Shown here in pieces: positions 19,501-27,812 of a DNA stretch of 64,000 nt. This DNA is from Nocardioides zeae. GTDB lineage: Bacteria > Actinomycetota > Actinomycetes > Propionibacteriales > Nocardioidaceae. Numbering within the stretch: the stretch's first letter is position 1; each line of letters opens with the position of its first letter. The stretch covers positions 868,001-932,000 of the forward strand of contig NZ_JAUTAN010000001.1 in NCBI RefSeq assembly GCF_030818655.1, in the 5' to 3' direction. The notes under the pieces are model-generated. The model saw nothing but the letters and a program-made list of their open reading frames with translations, ran no database searches and was not told where the DNA came from. Position numbers and translations under genes: made by a program.

Positions 19501-19547
19501 CCACGCGCCACGCACGCGCCGTCGTCGACCGTGTCTTCTGGGAGTGA
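16515..19547 (+). CDS. glnE: Bifunctional glutamine synthetase adenylyltransferase/deadenylylase
   Basis: Switches glutamine synthetase off and on by adding or removing AMP. 1010 residues with two nucleotidyltransferase domains: ALGKCGGHELNYVSDVDVVF (about 221-240) and AMGRYGGFELSYGSDADVMF (about 734-753), each with the G-(Y/S)-x-S-D-x-D metal motif. Each half repeats the helical module (LRPEGRRG / LRPEGRQG, WEFQALLKARPV / WEFQALLRADAV and LKLGSGGLRDVEF / LKLGRGGLADIEW). GTG at 16515 has GGAGG 9 nt upstream; GTG at 16527 is possible. The 3' end overlaps the helicase gene by 17 nt. Confidence 0.95.
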   Translation: MAGAVTGRPPSRGVLLRAGFADVDTAGQRLAGLGERAGAVLGILGRTADPDVALAGLVRLAEQVDAEGVAGGAEALLGAVADDEGTAMRLLSVLGASTALGDHLAKHPGHWRELTDPTLGSTRPAAWAIREGLLRAVGADPAAADPVADVSTPDLDRAALDGLRVEYRRWLLRLAARDLAHHLGVDDVAAELSDLASGTLEAALAVARGRVGEQAATVRLAVVALGKCGGHELNYVSDVDVVFVHEPARDAAGEPVVGADAALRTASRLASQLMQVCSDHTGEGTIWPVDANLRPEGRRGTLSRTLASHEAYYDRWASTWEFQALLKARPVAGDAALGAAYLEMAQGFVWRAAERENFVTDVQAMRRRVLDHIPAREAERQLKLGSGGLRDVEFAVQLLQLVHGRSDEHVRMPTTLSALAALTSRGYVGLEDGTALHEAYAFLRTLEHRMQLWQMRRIHVVPDDEADVRRLGRSMHHLREPVTGLEKEWRHHRREVRRLHEKLFYRPLLEAVARIPGEASRLSPEAAERRLAALGYLDPAAALRHLEALTAGVSRTAAIQRALLPALLDWFADAPDPDAGLLGFRRISESLGTTPWYLRTLRDEGEVAHRLARLLATSRYATDLLQREPEGVRILAQDLAPLSAETLTTEMLASAGRHDDLAGAVRAIRGVRRRELFRISAGELLEVNDVDTVGAALSRLTDATLEATLQSVVARLVAQRRLDGAPTRMAVVAMGRYGGFELSYGSDADVMFVHDPVPGREDEAGGFAKAVVSELRTQLGVAGPDPALEVDADLRPEGRQGALVRTLDSYAAYYSRWSHVWEFQALLRADAVVGDEDLRRRFHELVDPLRFPAEGIDDDAVAEVRRIKARVDTERLPRGADPATHLKLGRGGLADIEWTVQLLQMRHAGQVPALRTPRTIEALAAAEEADLLAAEDAETLAQAWRLVSRMRNAVTLVRGKPGDQLPRDPRERAAVASVLGYGPGEADALVNDHLRTTRHARAVVDRVFWE

Positions 19548-22341
19548 GGCGCGCCCGGCCGGCCTGACGTGGCGTCAGCACCAGCGCGCGGCGTTCGCCG
19601 CGGTGCAGGCCGACCAGCGCCGCAAGCGGATCGACGGGGTGCCCCTGCGCTCGTGGGTCGTCATGCCGCCGGGCTCGGGCAAGACCTACGTGGGCCTGGG
19701 GCTCGCCCAGCTGGCCCGTGAGGCGACCGGGGCGACGGTCGTCGTGCTCGTGCCGACGACCGCCGTGCAGGGGCAGTGGATCGCCGCCGCCGCCGACCTG
19801 GGCCTGGAGGCCTCGGCCCACCGTTCCGTCGCCGCCGCGGTGACGGTGCTGACGTTCCAGGCGGTGGCCCACCTCGTGCCGCCGACGGAGGAGCCCGACC
19901 CCGACCCGGCCGTCGACCCCGAGGGGGACCCGCTCGAGCTGCCGGAGGAGATCGACGGGATCGCCGACGCCGAGATCGGCGCGCGCCTGCACGAGAACGG
20001 CAGCGACCTCGTCGCGCGCCTCACCGAGCTCAGCCCGTTGCTGGTGATCCTCGACGAGGCGCACCACCTGCTCGAGGCCTGGGGATCCCTGCTGGTCGAG
20101 ACCCTCGCCCACCTGGGCAACGCCAGCGTGGTGGCACTGACGGGCACGCCCCGCGGCGGGGTCGGCGGGGAGCAGCGGCTCGCGCTGACGACGTACTTCG
20201 GGTCGACGGCCTACCAGGCGAGCACCGTGGACCTGGTGCGGAAGGGCGACCTGGCGCCCTACGCCGAGCTGGCCTGGTTCACGGAGCCCACGGCGGCGGA
20301 GGTCACGTGGATGGGGGAGGCGCCGCTGCGCCTGGCCGAGCTCCTGGCGCTCCTCGAGGCCCCGGGGTTCGGGACCACGTCGCTGCGCGAGTGGCTGCGG
20401 AAGCGCTTCGTCACGCCGACGCGGTCGTGGCGGCGCCGGGTGTCGTGGTCGTCGCTCGCCGCCGCGGACCCGGCCGTCGCCGACGCCCTGCTGCGCCACG
20501 CCCACGCCCGTGAGGTGGAACTGCCGGGCGGGGCACGCCTCCGGCGCGAGCACCGTCGGCCCCCGACGATCGAGGACCGGATGCTGCTCGTCGACGACTG
20601 GCTGCGCCGCTGCATCGCGCCGAGCGACGACCCGCGGGACGCGGAGGTGCTGGCGGTCCTGCGCCGTACCCTGCCGGCGGTCGGCTGGGTGTGGACCCGC
20701 CACGGCGTGCGGCGCGGCCGGGAGATGGCCGACCGGGTGCTCGCACGGTCGGAGGCGAAGTCGGTGGCCTGCGTCGAGATCCTCCACCACACGCTCGGCG
20801 TGCTCGGGCCACGGATGCGGATGCTCGTGCTCACCGACCACGAGAGCGCGTCGTCGACCGTGCCGATGACCGTGCGCGGGGTCGTCGACGGCAAGGCGGG
20901 CTCCGCCTGGGCGGTGCTCGACGAGCTCACCCACGACCACGCGACCGACCTGCTCCACCCGGTGCTCGTCACCGGCCGCACCGTCGCGGGAACGCCCGCG
21001 GCCATGGCCGACCTCGCTGCGTTCGTGGCGGAGCGGGACCCCGGCCTGGGGGCGACGCTCCGGGTCGTGCCCGTGCCGCTGGCGAGCGCCGAGGCGGGGC
21101 GGGTGCCGCTCGCGCGGCTGGTCGGGGAGCGCCGGCCCGACGGGTCGCTGCCGTGGCAGGCGCACCGCTGGATCGGCGAGGTGACCGCCTTCCTCACCGC
21201 GGGCCGCACGCAGGTGCTCGTCGGCACCCGCAGCGTGCTCGGCGAGGGCTGGGACGCGCGGTGCGTGACCGGCGTCGTCGACCTCACGACCCCCACCACC
21301 CACCAGTCGGCCGTGCAGGTGCGCGGCCGGTCGCTGCGCACCGACCCGACGTGGCCCGAGAAGGTGGCGGTCAACTGGACCCCCGTCTGCGTCGCCGAGG
21401 GCCACCCGAGCGGGGCGCAGGACTGGGAGCGCCTGGTGGCGAAGCTGGAGGGGTACGTCGCGCCCCACCCCGCGGGCGGGCTCGACGTGGGCGCCGGGTC
21501 GCTGTGGTGGCCGCAGCCGTTCGACGGCGCGGCGCCGCCGGCCAGCCGCTTCGCCGAGCTCAACGCCACCGCGATGCGGCGCGCGGCGGACCTGGAGGGC
21601 ATCCGGGACGCGTGGGCGACGGGGGAGCCCACCGGGGTGGGACGGCGCCGTGCGTCGGAGGGCGCCCTGCGGGGGTTCGTCACCCACCGCACCGTCGAGC
21701 TCCCGCCGCCGGGGACGGTGGTGGAGCCGCGGAGGCCGCCCGAGCGGCCCTCGATCCACCTGTCGATGCGCGGGGAATCGGTCTCCGGCGTCGTCTCGGA
21801 GACCATCGAGACCCTGCGGGCCGTCGCCCTGCGGCGGGTCGACCTGCGGCTCTACGGCGAGGACGTGCTCGACCACGCCCGCCGCGGGCCCGGCCTGCAG
21901 CACGTCGCCGGCGCCGTCGCGGACGGGCTGCTGGAGCTCGGCCTGACCCACGTCCCCGCCGACGACGCGGAGCTGGCGATCGGCGCGGACGGCTCCTACC
22001 ACGCGGTCCTCCGCGGCGCGGGACCGTGGGAGCAGGACGTCTTCTCGGCCGCCCTGGCCGAGGCGATCGGCCCGCTGGAGGATGCCCGCTTCCTCGTCTC
22101 CGTGCCGCTGCTGTCGCCGCCGTCCGAGCGCGGCGACCCCCGGTCGGTGCGGCGCGCCGCCCGACGGGGCGAGGTGACGCACGACGACGAGGCCTGGTTC
22201 GCGGTCCCCTCGGTGATCGGGGACGACGCGGACCGCGCCGCGACGTACGCCGCCTGCTGGGCGCGCTGGACCGGCGGCCGCGACGTGGCCGTCGCCACCA
22301 CGACCCCCGAGGGCGCCGGCGTGCTCGCCGCCCACGCCTGA
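19531..22341 (+). CDS. DEAD/DEAH-type SF2 helicase with unknown C-terminal domain
   Basis: 936 residues. LTWRQHQRAAF (12-22) is a Q-like motif, PPGSGKT (46-52) is Walker A, DEAH (175-178) is motif II, ALTGTPRGG is motif III, VLVGTRSVLGEGWDARCV is motif V and QSAVQVRGRSLR is motif VI. The layout is that of Res/RAD25-like helicases. A long insert (about 250-450) lies between the two RecA folds. The C-terminal 200 residues (from HLSMRGESVSGVV to the end) have no recognised domain; there is no nuclease motif. GTG at 19531 lies within the end of glnE. Neighbours are housekeeping genes, so the role (repair, RNA metabolism or defence) is open. Confidence 0.85.
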   Translation: MSSGSEARPAGLTWRQHQRAAFAAVQADQRRKRIDGVPLRSWVVMPPGSGKTYVGLGLAQLAREATGATVVVLVPTTAVQGQWIAAAADLGLEASAHRSVAAAVTVLTFQAVAHLVPPTEEPDPDPAVDPEGDPLELPEEIDGIADAEIGARLHENGSDLVARLTELSPLLVILDEAHHLLEAWGSLLVETLAHLGNASVVALTGTPRGGVGGEQRLALTTYFGSTAYQASTVDLVRKGDLAPYAELAWFTEPTAAEVTWMGEAPLRLAELLALLEAPGFGTTSLREWLRKRFVTPTRSWRRRVSWSSLAAADPAVADALLRHAHAREVELPGGARLRREHRRPPTIEDRMLLVDDWLRRCIAPSDDPRDAEVLAVLRRTLPAVGWVWTRHGVRRGREMADRVLARSEAKSVACVEILHHTLGVLGPRMRMLVLTDHESASSTVPMTVRGVVDGKAGSAWAVLDELTHDHATDLLHPVLVTGRTVAGTPAAMADLAAFVAERDPGLGATLRVVPVPLASAEAGRVPLARLVGERRPDGSLPWQAHRWIGEVTAFLTAGRTQVLVGTRSVLGEGWDARCVTGVVDLTTPTTHQSAVQVRGRSLRTDPTWPEKVAVNWTPVCVAEGHPSGAQDWERLVAKLEGYVAPHPAGGLDVGAGSLWWPQPFDGAAPPASRFAELNATAMRRAADLEGIRDAWATGEPTGVGRRRASEGALRGFVTHRTVELPPPGTVVEPRRPPERPSIHLSMRGESVSGVVSETIETLRAVALRRVDLRLYGEDVLDHARRGPGLQHVAGAVADGLLELGLTHVPADDAELAIGADGSYHAVLRGAGPWEQDVFSAALAEAIGPLEDARFLVSVPLLSPPSERGDPRSVRRAARRGEVTHDDEAWFAVPSVIGDDADRAATYAACWARWTGGRDVAVATTTPEGAGVLAAHA

Positions 22342-22357
22342 GGGGCCGTTCGGATCC

Positions 22358-22451
22358 GACACTTTCCCCGGTCGACCGGGGAAAGTGTCACTTCGACCAT
22401 CGAATTTGATGGTCAAAGCGGCTAGTTCCCCGGTCGACCGGGGAAAGTGAC
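22358..22451. repeat. X-Y-X triple-palindrome element, copy A
   Basis: Three palindromes with dyad centres 31 bp apart: X1 22358-22389 (perfect 32-bp palindrome with core CCCCGGTCGACCGGGG), Y 22389-22420 (core GACCATCGAATTTGATGGTC, slightly degenerate on its left arm) and X2 22420-22451 (same X core). The same design recurs at 55732-55825. It fills the gap between the helicase stop and the -10 box of the glycosyltransferase gene. No open reading frame or U-tract is associated. Confidence 0.9.
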
Positions 22452-22494
22452 AGCGGGCCCCCCAGCGGGTTGGCCCCCTCTCAGGCGCGGATCG

Positions 22495-22500
22495 TAGGGT
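22495..22500 (+). promoter_or_regulatory. -10 box of the glycosyltransferase gene
   Basis: TAGGGT, then 8 nt, then GTG at 22509. Lies 44 bp after the triple-palindrome element. Confidence 0.5.
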
Positions 22501-22508
22501 GGCCGATC

Positions 22509-25500
22509 GTGACCGACGCCGTGCTTCCCCCCGACGGCCCGCCGCAGCCGAGCCACCCCAGCCTCGCCACGGGCGCCGTGCCGGTGGCCGTGCCGCCGCC
22601 CGACGAGGGCGAGGACCACTGGGCCGACCTGCGCGAGGGGCACGGGCCCGCGACCGCGGCCGTCCCCGTCGACGCCTCGGCCGTCACCGTCCTCCTCGTC
22701 GCTCACGACGGTGCCACCTGGTTGCCGACGGTGCTCGACGCGCTGGCGCGGCAGACCGTGGCGGCGGGCGCGGTGCTGGCCGTCGACACGGGCAGCACCG
22801 ACGGCAGCGGTGACCTGCTCGACGCCGCCCTCGGTCACGACAACGTCCTCGACCTGCCAGCGTCGACCCCGTTCGCCGAGGCCGTCGACGCCGCGCTCGG
22901 CCGCCTCGAGCAGGACGGGCGCGCGGACGGCTGGCTCTGGATCGTCCACGACGACGCCGCCCCCGCGCCCGACGCGCTCCAACGGCTGCTGGAGTGCGCC
23001 GAGCAGGAGGCCCTGGCCGGCACCCCCGTCGACGTCGTCGGCCCGAAGCTCCGCGAGTGGCCCTCCCTGAAGCGGCTCCTCGAGGTGGGCGTGACCATCA
23101 ACGGCACCGGCCGTCGGGAGACGGGCCTGGAGCGGGGTGAGTACGACCAGGGCCAGTACGCCGCGACCCGCCACGTCCTGGCCGTCAACACCGCCGGGAT
23201 GCTCGTGCGGCCCGGCCTGCTGCGCGACCTCGGGGGCTTCGAGCCCGCCCTGCCCGTGCTCGGCACGGACCTCGACCTCGGCTGGCGCGCCGCCTCCGCC
23301 GGTCGGCGCGTCGTGGTCGCGCCCGACGCGGTGGTCTTCCACGCCGAGGCCTCCCACCGCGGCCTCCGCAGCTCGACGCTCGTGGGCCGGCACCCGCACG
23401 AGGCCGAGCGCCGCGCCCACCTCCTCGTGCTGCTCGCGAACTCCTCGAGCCGGCGGTTCCTCAACTCCTACCTCCGTGTCGTGGTCGGCAGCCTCCTGCG
23501 CGCGCTCGGCTTCCTGCTCACCCGCCGACCGGGCGTCGCCGTCGACGAGGTCGTCGCGATGGCCGCGGTGTGTGCCCGGCCGGGCGAGCTGCGCCGCCTC
23601 CGTGCCGCGCGCAGGGCGAGCCGCACGGCCCCCGACGCCCAGGTGCGCCCGCTGCTCGCGCCCTGGTGGCTGCCCTTCCGCCACGGTCTCGACGGGGCGG
23701 GGGAGCTGCTCGGCTCGCTCACCACCCACGCCACCGACGTCGCGGACCGGCGCCGCGACGCCCGCGCCCGGGCCGAGCGCGAGCGTGCCGACGCGAGTCG
23801 CGCGGGCACGCGGGCCGCCTACCCCGGCGACCGCCCCGACCGCCCCGCGAGCGGCAGCGACGACGACGAGCTGGGGGCCGAGACCGGCTGGCTCGTGCGC
23901 TACCTGACCAGTCCTGTCGCCCTCGTGCTCACCGCCGTGGTGCTGCTCTGCCTGGTGGGCGCGCGGGAGGCGTTCGGTGCCGTCTCGGGCGGCGCGCTCG
24001 CGCCGGCGCCCGCGACGACGGGCGCGTGGTGGGACCTGCACCTCTCCTCGACCCACCCCCTCGGCACCGGCAGCGACGTGCCCGCCCCGGCCTACGTCGC
24101 GCTCCTCGCCCTGCTCGCCTGGCTCCTGCCGGGTGGACCCGCGGTCGCCGTCTCCGTGGTCCTCGTGCTCGCCGTCCCCGTCGCGCTCTGGGGCGCCTGG
24201 CGCCTGCTCGGCGTGGCGGCCCGGCTCGTCGACCCGCGGGGTGCGTCCCCGTGGCTGCTGGGGGTCGGCGCGACGACGTACGCCCTCGTCCCCGTCACCA
24301 GCGGCGCCTGGGGCGCGGGGCGGTTCGGCGTGGTCGTGGCCGCCGCGGTGCTGCCGTGGTTCGTGCACGCCGCCCTCGGCTTCGCCGACCCGGAGCGCGA
24401 CCGGCGCTGGCGGGCGGGCTGGCGCTCGGGCCTGCTGCTCACGGTCGTCGTCGCGTTCGTGGCCGCCGCCTGGTGGCTGGTGCTCGGCGTGGTCGCCCTC
24501 GTCGCGGTGTTCGCCGTGGCCGTCGCCCGCGGCCGCCTGCTCGAGCGCTCGGTGCTCGGCGGGGTCGTGGCCCCCGTCGCCGTCATGCTCGCGACGCCCG
24601 CGGTGCTGCTGTCGCCCTGGCTCGTGCCGACCCTCCTGCAGGGTGACCTGGTCGCGCTCGTGGGCGAGGCGGGACGCCTGCCCTACGACGTGCTCAGCCC
24701 CACCGACGTGCTCACGGGGCACCTCGCCGACCACGCCGCCCCGGCCTGGACCGGCCTGCTGCTCGCCGCCCTCGCCCTGCTCGCGCTGCTGGTCCCCGCG
24801 ACGCGCCTCGCCGTCGTCGGCTGCTGGGCCATCGCCCTGGCCGTCGCCGGCCCCGCCAGCCTCCTCGCGCTCCCGGTCTTCGAGCTCGCCGCCGGCGAGA
24901 CCCCCGCGGCCGTCGGCTTCGTGGTCGTCGCGCTGCAGGGGGCCGCGGTGGTGGCGGTCGTGCTCGGCGCCCAGGGCGTCGGCCTGCTCGCCGCCGGCCG
25001 TCGCGACCGGCCCGACCGGCCCGACCGGCCCGACCGGCCCGACCGGGTACGCCGCGTGCGCACCGCCCTCGGCGTCGTCCCCGTCCTCGTGCTGGCGCTC
25101 GTGCCCCTCGCGGGCCTGGCGTGGTTCGTCGGCCCCGGCGCCGCGGTGGCGGACGACGACCGGGACCAGGCCATCCCGGCCTACATGGCGCAGCGCTCGG
25201 AGACCTCACCCTCCTACGGCGTGCTCGTGCTCGACGGCTCGGTGCGCACCGGCCTCACGTTCGAGGTCCGGCGGGAGGACGGCCTCCGCCTGGGCGAGGA
25301 GGAGATCGCGGGCCTCACCCCGGTCGACGAGACCATGCGGGAGGACGTGCGGACCCTCGTCTCGACGCCGAGCGCCGAGCAGCTCGACCGGCTGCGGGCG
25401 GCGGGCATCTCCTACATCGTGCTGCCCGCGCCGGCCGACCCGGCGATCCGCGCCGTGCTCGACTCGGTCGCCGGTCTGCAGCCCGCCTCGGCGGCCGACC

Positions 25501-25724
25501 CCGACACCCGGGCCTGGGAGCTCGTCGAGCAGCCCGCCGCCGACGCGGTCGACGACGGCTCGACGGGCGTCGGGCGCGCCCTGCTCCTGCTCGTGCAGGG
25601 CGTCGCGGTCGTCGTCGTGCTCGTGATGGCGGGCCCGAGCCTGCCGTCGCGGCCGGGTCGCGGCCGCACCCCCGGCGCCGCGTCCGCGGCGCCGTCCCGT
25701 GATCCCGAGGGGAGCGTCGCGTGA
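22509..25724 (+). CDS. Family 2 glycosyltransferase with large multi-spanning membrane domain
   Basis: 1071 residues. Residues about 58-330 are a GT-A fold: VTVLLVAHDGATWLPTVLDAL, VDTGSTDGSGDLL, the DxD-like IVHDDAAPAPDAL and GTDLDLGWRAASAGRRVVVAPDAVVFH. After a charged linker there are about a dozen hydrophobic helices (470-890) interrupted by a Pro/Arg/Asp repeat (RPDRPDRPDRPDR, from a 9-bp tandem repeat at about 25006-25047). An extracytoplasmic globular part and a final helix follow. Probably transfers a sugar to a cell-envelope polymer from a lipid-linked or nucleotide donor. Overlaps the DUF5719 gene (GTGA), so both likely act together. Confidence 0.87.
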   Translation: MTDAVLPPDGPPQPSHPSLATGAVPVAVPPPDEGEDHWADLREGHGPATAAVPVDASAVTVLLVAHDGATWLPTVLDALARQTVAAGAVLAVDTGSTDGSGDLLDAALGHDNVLDLPASTPFAEAVDAALGRLEQDGRADGWLWIVHDDAAPAPDALQRLLECAEQEALAGTPVDVVGPKLREWPSLKRLLEVGVTINGTGRRETGLERGEYDQGQYAATRHVLAVNTAGMLVRPGLLRDLGGFEPALPVLGTDLDLGWRAASAGRRVVVAPDAVVFHAEASHRGLRSSTLVGRHPHEAERRAHLLVLLANSSSRRFLNSYLRVVVGSLLRALGFLLTRRPGVAVDEVVAMAAVCARPGELRRLRAARRASRTAPDAQVRPLLAPWWLPFRHGLDGAGELLGSLTTHATDVADRRRDARARAERERADASRAGTRAAYPGDRPDRPASGSDDDELGAETGWLVRYLTSPVALVLTAVVLLCLVGAREAFGAVSGGALAPAPATTGAWWDLHLSSTHPLGTGSDVPAPAYVALLALLAWLLPGGPAVAVSVVLVLAVPVALWGAWRLLGVAARLVDPRGASPWLLGVGATTYALVPVTSGAWGAGRFGVVVAAAVLPWFVHAALGFADPERDRRWRAGWRSGLLLTVVVAFVAAAWWLVLGVVALVAVFAVAVARGRLLERSVLGGVVAPVAVMLATPAVLLSPWLVPTLLQGDLVALVGEAGRLPYDVLSPTDVLTGHLADHAAPAWTGLLLAALALLALLVPATRLAVVGCWAIALAVAGPASLLALPVFELAAGETPAAVGFVVVALQGAAVVAVVLGAQGVGLLAAGRRDRPDRPDRPDRPDRVRRVRTALGVVPVLVLALVPLAGLAWFVGPGAAVADDDRDQAIPAYMAQRSETSPSYGVLVLDGSVRTGLTFEVRREDGLRLGEEEIAGLTPVDETMREDVRTLVSTPSAEQLDRLRAAGISYIVLPAPADPAIRAVLDSVAGLQPASAADPDTRAWELVEQPAADAVDDGSTGVGRALLLLVQGVAVVVVLVMAGPSLPSRPGRGRTPGAASAAPSRDPEGSVA

Positions 25725-27235
25725 GCGAGGAGCAGGTCCGCCCGACCGGTCGGCGTCGAGCCGCTCCGGCCCAGCCCGGCCGCCGGCGCATCGACCCCGC
25801 GATCGTCGCCGCCGTCGTGCTGCCCCTGCTGGTCGCGCTCGCCGTCGCCGCCGTGCGGGTCGGTGCCCCGCAGCCGCCGGCGACCGCGCCCACCGCGGAG
25901 GCGCGCACGGCCTCGACCCTCGTCTGCCCGTCGGCCGGGGTGCTGGCCGGCACGGACGAGCCCGACACGGTCGTCCCCACCGACGGCGTCGTGCGCGTGG
26001 GCACGGGCCCGGACGCCGACGGGGACGTGACCGCGAGCCCGCTCGACACGCCCGCGGCCGCCGAGGACCTCGAGGACGCCGCCGACGTGGCGCTCGACGC
26101 CGGTGGCGCAGCCGCGGTCGACAGCGGCGCCGCCGTGGTGGTGCGCGGCTCCGGCGGGGCCGCGCCGGGTCTCGCCGCCGCCCGGTTCGACGCCTCGGGC
26201 GGGATCGGCACGACCTGCCGCACCCCCGATGTCGGCGGCTGGTTCGTCGGCCTCGGCGCCGGTGGGGAGCGTTCGAGCGTGCTCGAGCTGACCAACCCCG
26301 ACCCGGGCTCGGCCGTCGCCCGCCTGTCGCTCTACGACGAGTCGGGACCCGTCGACGCCCCGGAGATCCGCTCGCTGGTCGTCGGGACGGGCGAGACCCG
26401 CCGCCTCGACCTGGCGGAGCTCGTGCCGACCCTCGGCGACCTCGCCGTGCACGTGGACGTGGCCCGCGGTCGTCTCGGCATCGCCGCCCTGCAGACCATG
26501 CAGCCGCTCGACGGGTCGCGCGGCGGCACGACCTGGGCCCCGCTGGTCGCCGAGCCCACCACCGAGGCGACGATCCTGGGCCTGCCCGGTGACGGGGCGA
26601 CGGCGCGCACCCTGCTCGTGGCCAACCCCGGCGACGCCCCGACCCGGATCGACGTGGACGTCCTGGGGACGTCCGGCCCGGTCCGCCCGACCAGCCTCGC
26701 CGACGGGCTCGTCGTCGCGCCGGGCGCGGTCGCCACGCTCGACCTGACGGACGTGCTGGGCGAGGCCCTCGCCGAGGGCGGCGGAGGAGCCTCCGGCGTG
26801 CGCGTCACCTCCGGCACCGCGGTGGTCGCGAGCCTGCGCTCCGGCGCCGGTGCCGCCGAGGTCGGCTCCGTCACGACCGCGCCGGTCCCGACCGACGTCG
26901 CGTCCGGCGCGCTCACCGGCGTGCTGCCCGACGGGGCGGGCGCGCGGCGCCTGGTGCTCGACTCCCGGGCGCCGGGCGAGGTCGCCGTGCCCGTGGTGGC
27001 ACGCAGTGCGTCCGGCGACGTGCTGCTCGAGCAGGACGTGACGCTCGGGGCCGGGGCTGCGACCGCCCTCGACCTGCCGGAGGGCACGGCCCGCGTCGAC
27101 GTCGCGCCCACCGACCCGCGCGTCGACGTGCGCGCCGCGCTCGTCACGGGGGCCGGTTCGCGGGCCTCCGTGCTGGCCCTGGTGCCGACCATCACCACCG
27201 ACCTCGTGCCCACCGCCCGGCGCGCCTGGCAGTGA
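25721..27235 (+). CDS. DUF5719 family exported protein
   Basis: 504 residues. A basic cytoplasmic N-terminus and one membrane helix (about 27-45, AIVAAVVLPLLVALAVAAVRV) precede an extracytoplasmic region of beta-sandwich repeats rich in Val/Thr/Asp (SSVLELTNPDPGSAVARLSLY, ATARTLLVANPGDAPTRIDVDVLG). Cys68 and Cys165 (STLVCPSAG, GTTCRTPD) could form a disulphide. The family is known as the neighbour of this glycosyltransferase in actinobacteria; its function is unknown, and a role as surface partner of the transferase is inferred from the overlapping genes. Confidence 0.82.
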   Translation: MSEEQVRPTGRRRAAPAQPGRRRIDPAIVAAVVLPLLVALAVAAVRVGAPQPPATAPTAEARTASTLVCPSAGVLAGTDEPDTVVPTDGVVRVGTGPDADGDVTASPLDTPAAAEDLEDAADVALDAGGAAAVDSGAAVVVRGSGGAAPGLAAARFDASGGIGTTCRTPDVGGWFVGLGAGGERSSVLELTNPDPGSAVARLSLYDESGPVDAPEIRSLVVGTGETRRLDLAELVPTLGDLAVHVDVARGRLGIAALQTMQPLDGSRGGTTWAPLVAEPTTEATILGLPGDGATARTLLVANPGDAPTRIDVDVLGTSGPVRPTSLADGLVVAPGAVATLDLTDVLGEALAEGGGGASGVRVTSGTAVVASLRSGAGAAEVGSVTTAPVPTDVASGALTGVLPDGAGARRLVLDSRAPGEVAVPVVARSASGDVLLEQDVTLGAGAATALDLPEGTARVDVAPTDPRVDVRAALVTGAGSRASVLALVPTITTDLVPTARRAWQ

Positions 27236-27247
27236 GACCGGCGGGGC

Positions 27248-27745
27248 TCAGGCGTCGGGGTCGTAGTCCGGGTCGACGGTCTCGGGGCTGACGCCCAGCA
27301 GCTCGGCGAGCTGCTCGGTGGCGACCCGCCGCACGAGCTCCTCGAGGTCGAGCCGGGTCTCGCTGCGCCGCTCCAGGGGGCGGCGGAAGAACACGACCCG
27401 CGGCGGGTGGTCGGCGGTCGCCGGCACGACGGAGGCGAGGGGCGCCTCGTCCGTCCACCCGTCGGGGAGGAGCGGCATCTCCTCGACGACGTACTCCAGC
27501 TCGCCGAGCTCCGCCCGCCAGGGCGCGTCGACGTGCCCCACGACCCCCAGCACGATGCGGTCGAAGCGCTGGCTGCGCGTGGGCCGCGGGTCGCGCAGGC
27601 CGGGGGAGGGGGCGAGGCCGGGGCCGCGTCCGCCGCGCCCGTGCCGGTCGCGCCGCCGGGGTCGGTACGCCGCGGGCGTGTCCTCCGGCCCGGGTCCCGG
27701 TCCCGTCGCGGGCACCGCCCCCGGGACGTCCCCGTGCTGCGTCAC
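27248..27745 (-). CDS. Metallopeptidase-family (zincin_1) protein without HExxH
   Basis: 165 residues, equivalent to M. tuberculosis Rv3259 by sequence style and position next to DUF3499. After a Pro/Arg/Gly-rich N-terminus (RRRDRHGRGGRGPGLAPS) come RFDRIVLGVVGHVD, LEYVVEEMPLL and RVVFFRRPLERRSETRLDLEELVRRVATEQLAELLGVSPETVDPDYD (in parts: RVVFFRRPLERRS, LEELVRRVATEQLAELLG, VDPDYDPD). The active-site helix of zincin_1 proteins carries HExxH; here it reads VRRVATEQLA, so catalysis is unlikely. GTG at 27745 was preferred because GAGGAG lies 6 nt before it; ATG at 27751 abuts that sequence. Converges on DUF5719. Confidence 0.85.
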   Translation of the reverse strand: MTQHGDVPGAVPATGPGPGPEDTPAAYRPRRRDRHGRGGRGPGLAPSPGLRDPRPTRSQRFDRIVLGVVGHVDAPWRAELGELEYVVEEMPLLPDGWTDEAPLASVVPATADHPPRVVFFRRPLERRSETRLDLEELVRRVATEQLAELLGVSPETVDPDYDPDA

Positions 27746-27812
27746 CGACATCTCCTCTCGTCGGCCGCGAGCCTAGTCCGGTGGCGACCGACGACGGCGT
27801 ACGGTGCTCCCC

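Noticed and set aside
19531..22341. Restriction-modification or defence island
   Set aside because: There is no methyltransferase, nuclease or other defence gene beside the helicase; calling it a defence system would be speculation.
22358..22451. Phage or integrative-element attachment site
   Set aside because: No integrase, tRNA gene or boundary in gene content lies near either copy, and genes on both sides are housekeeping.
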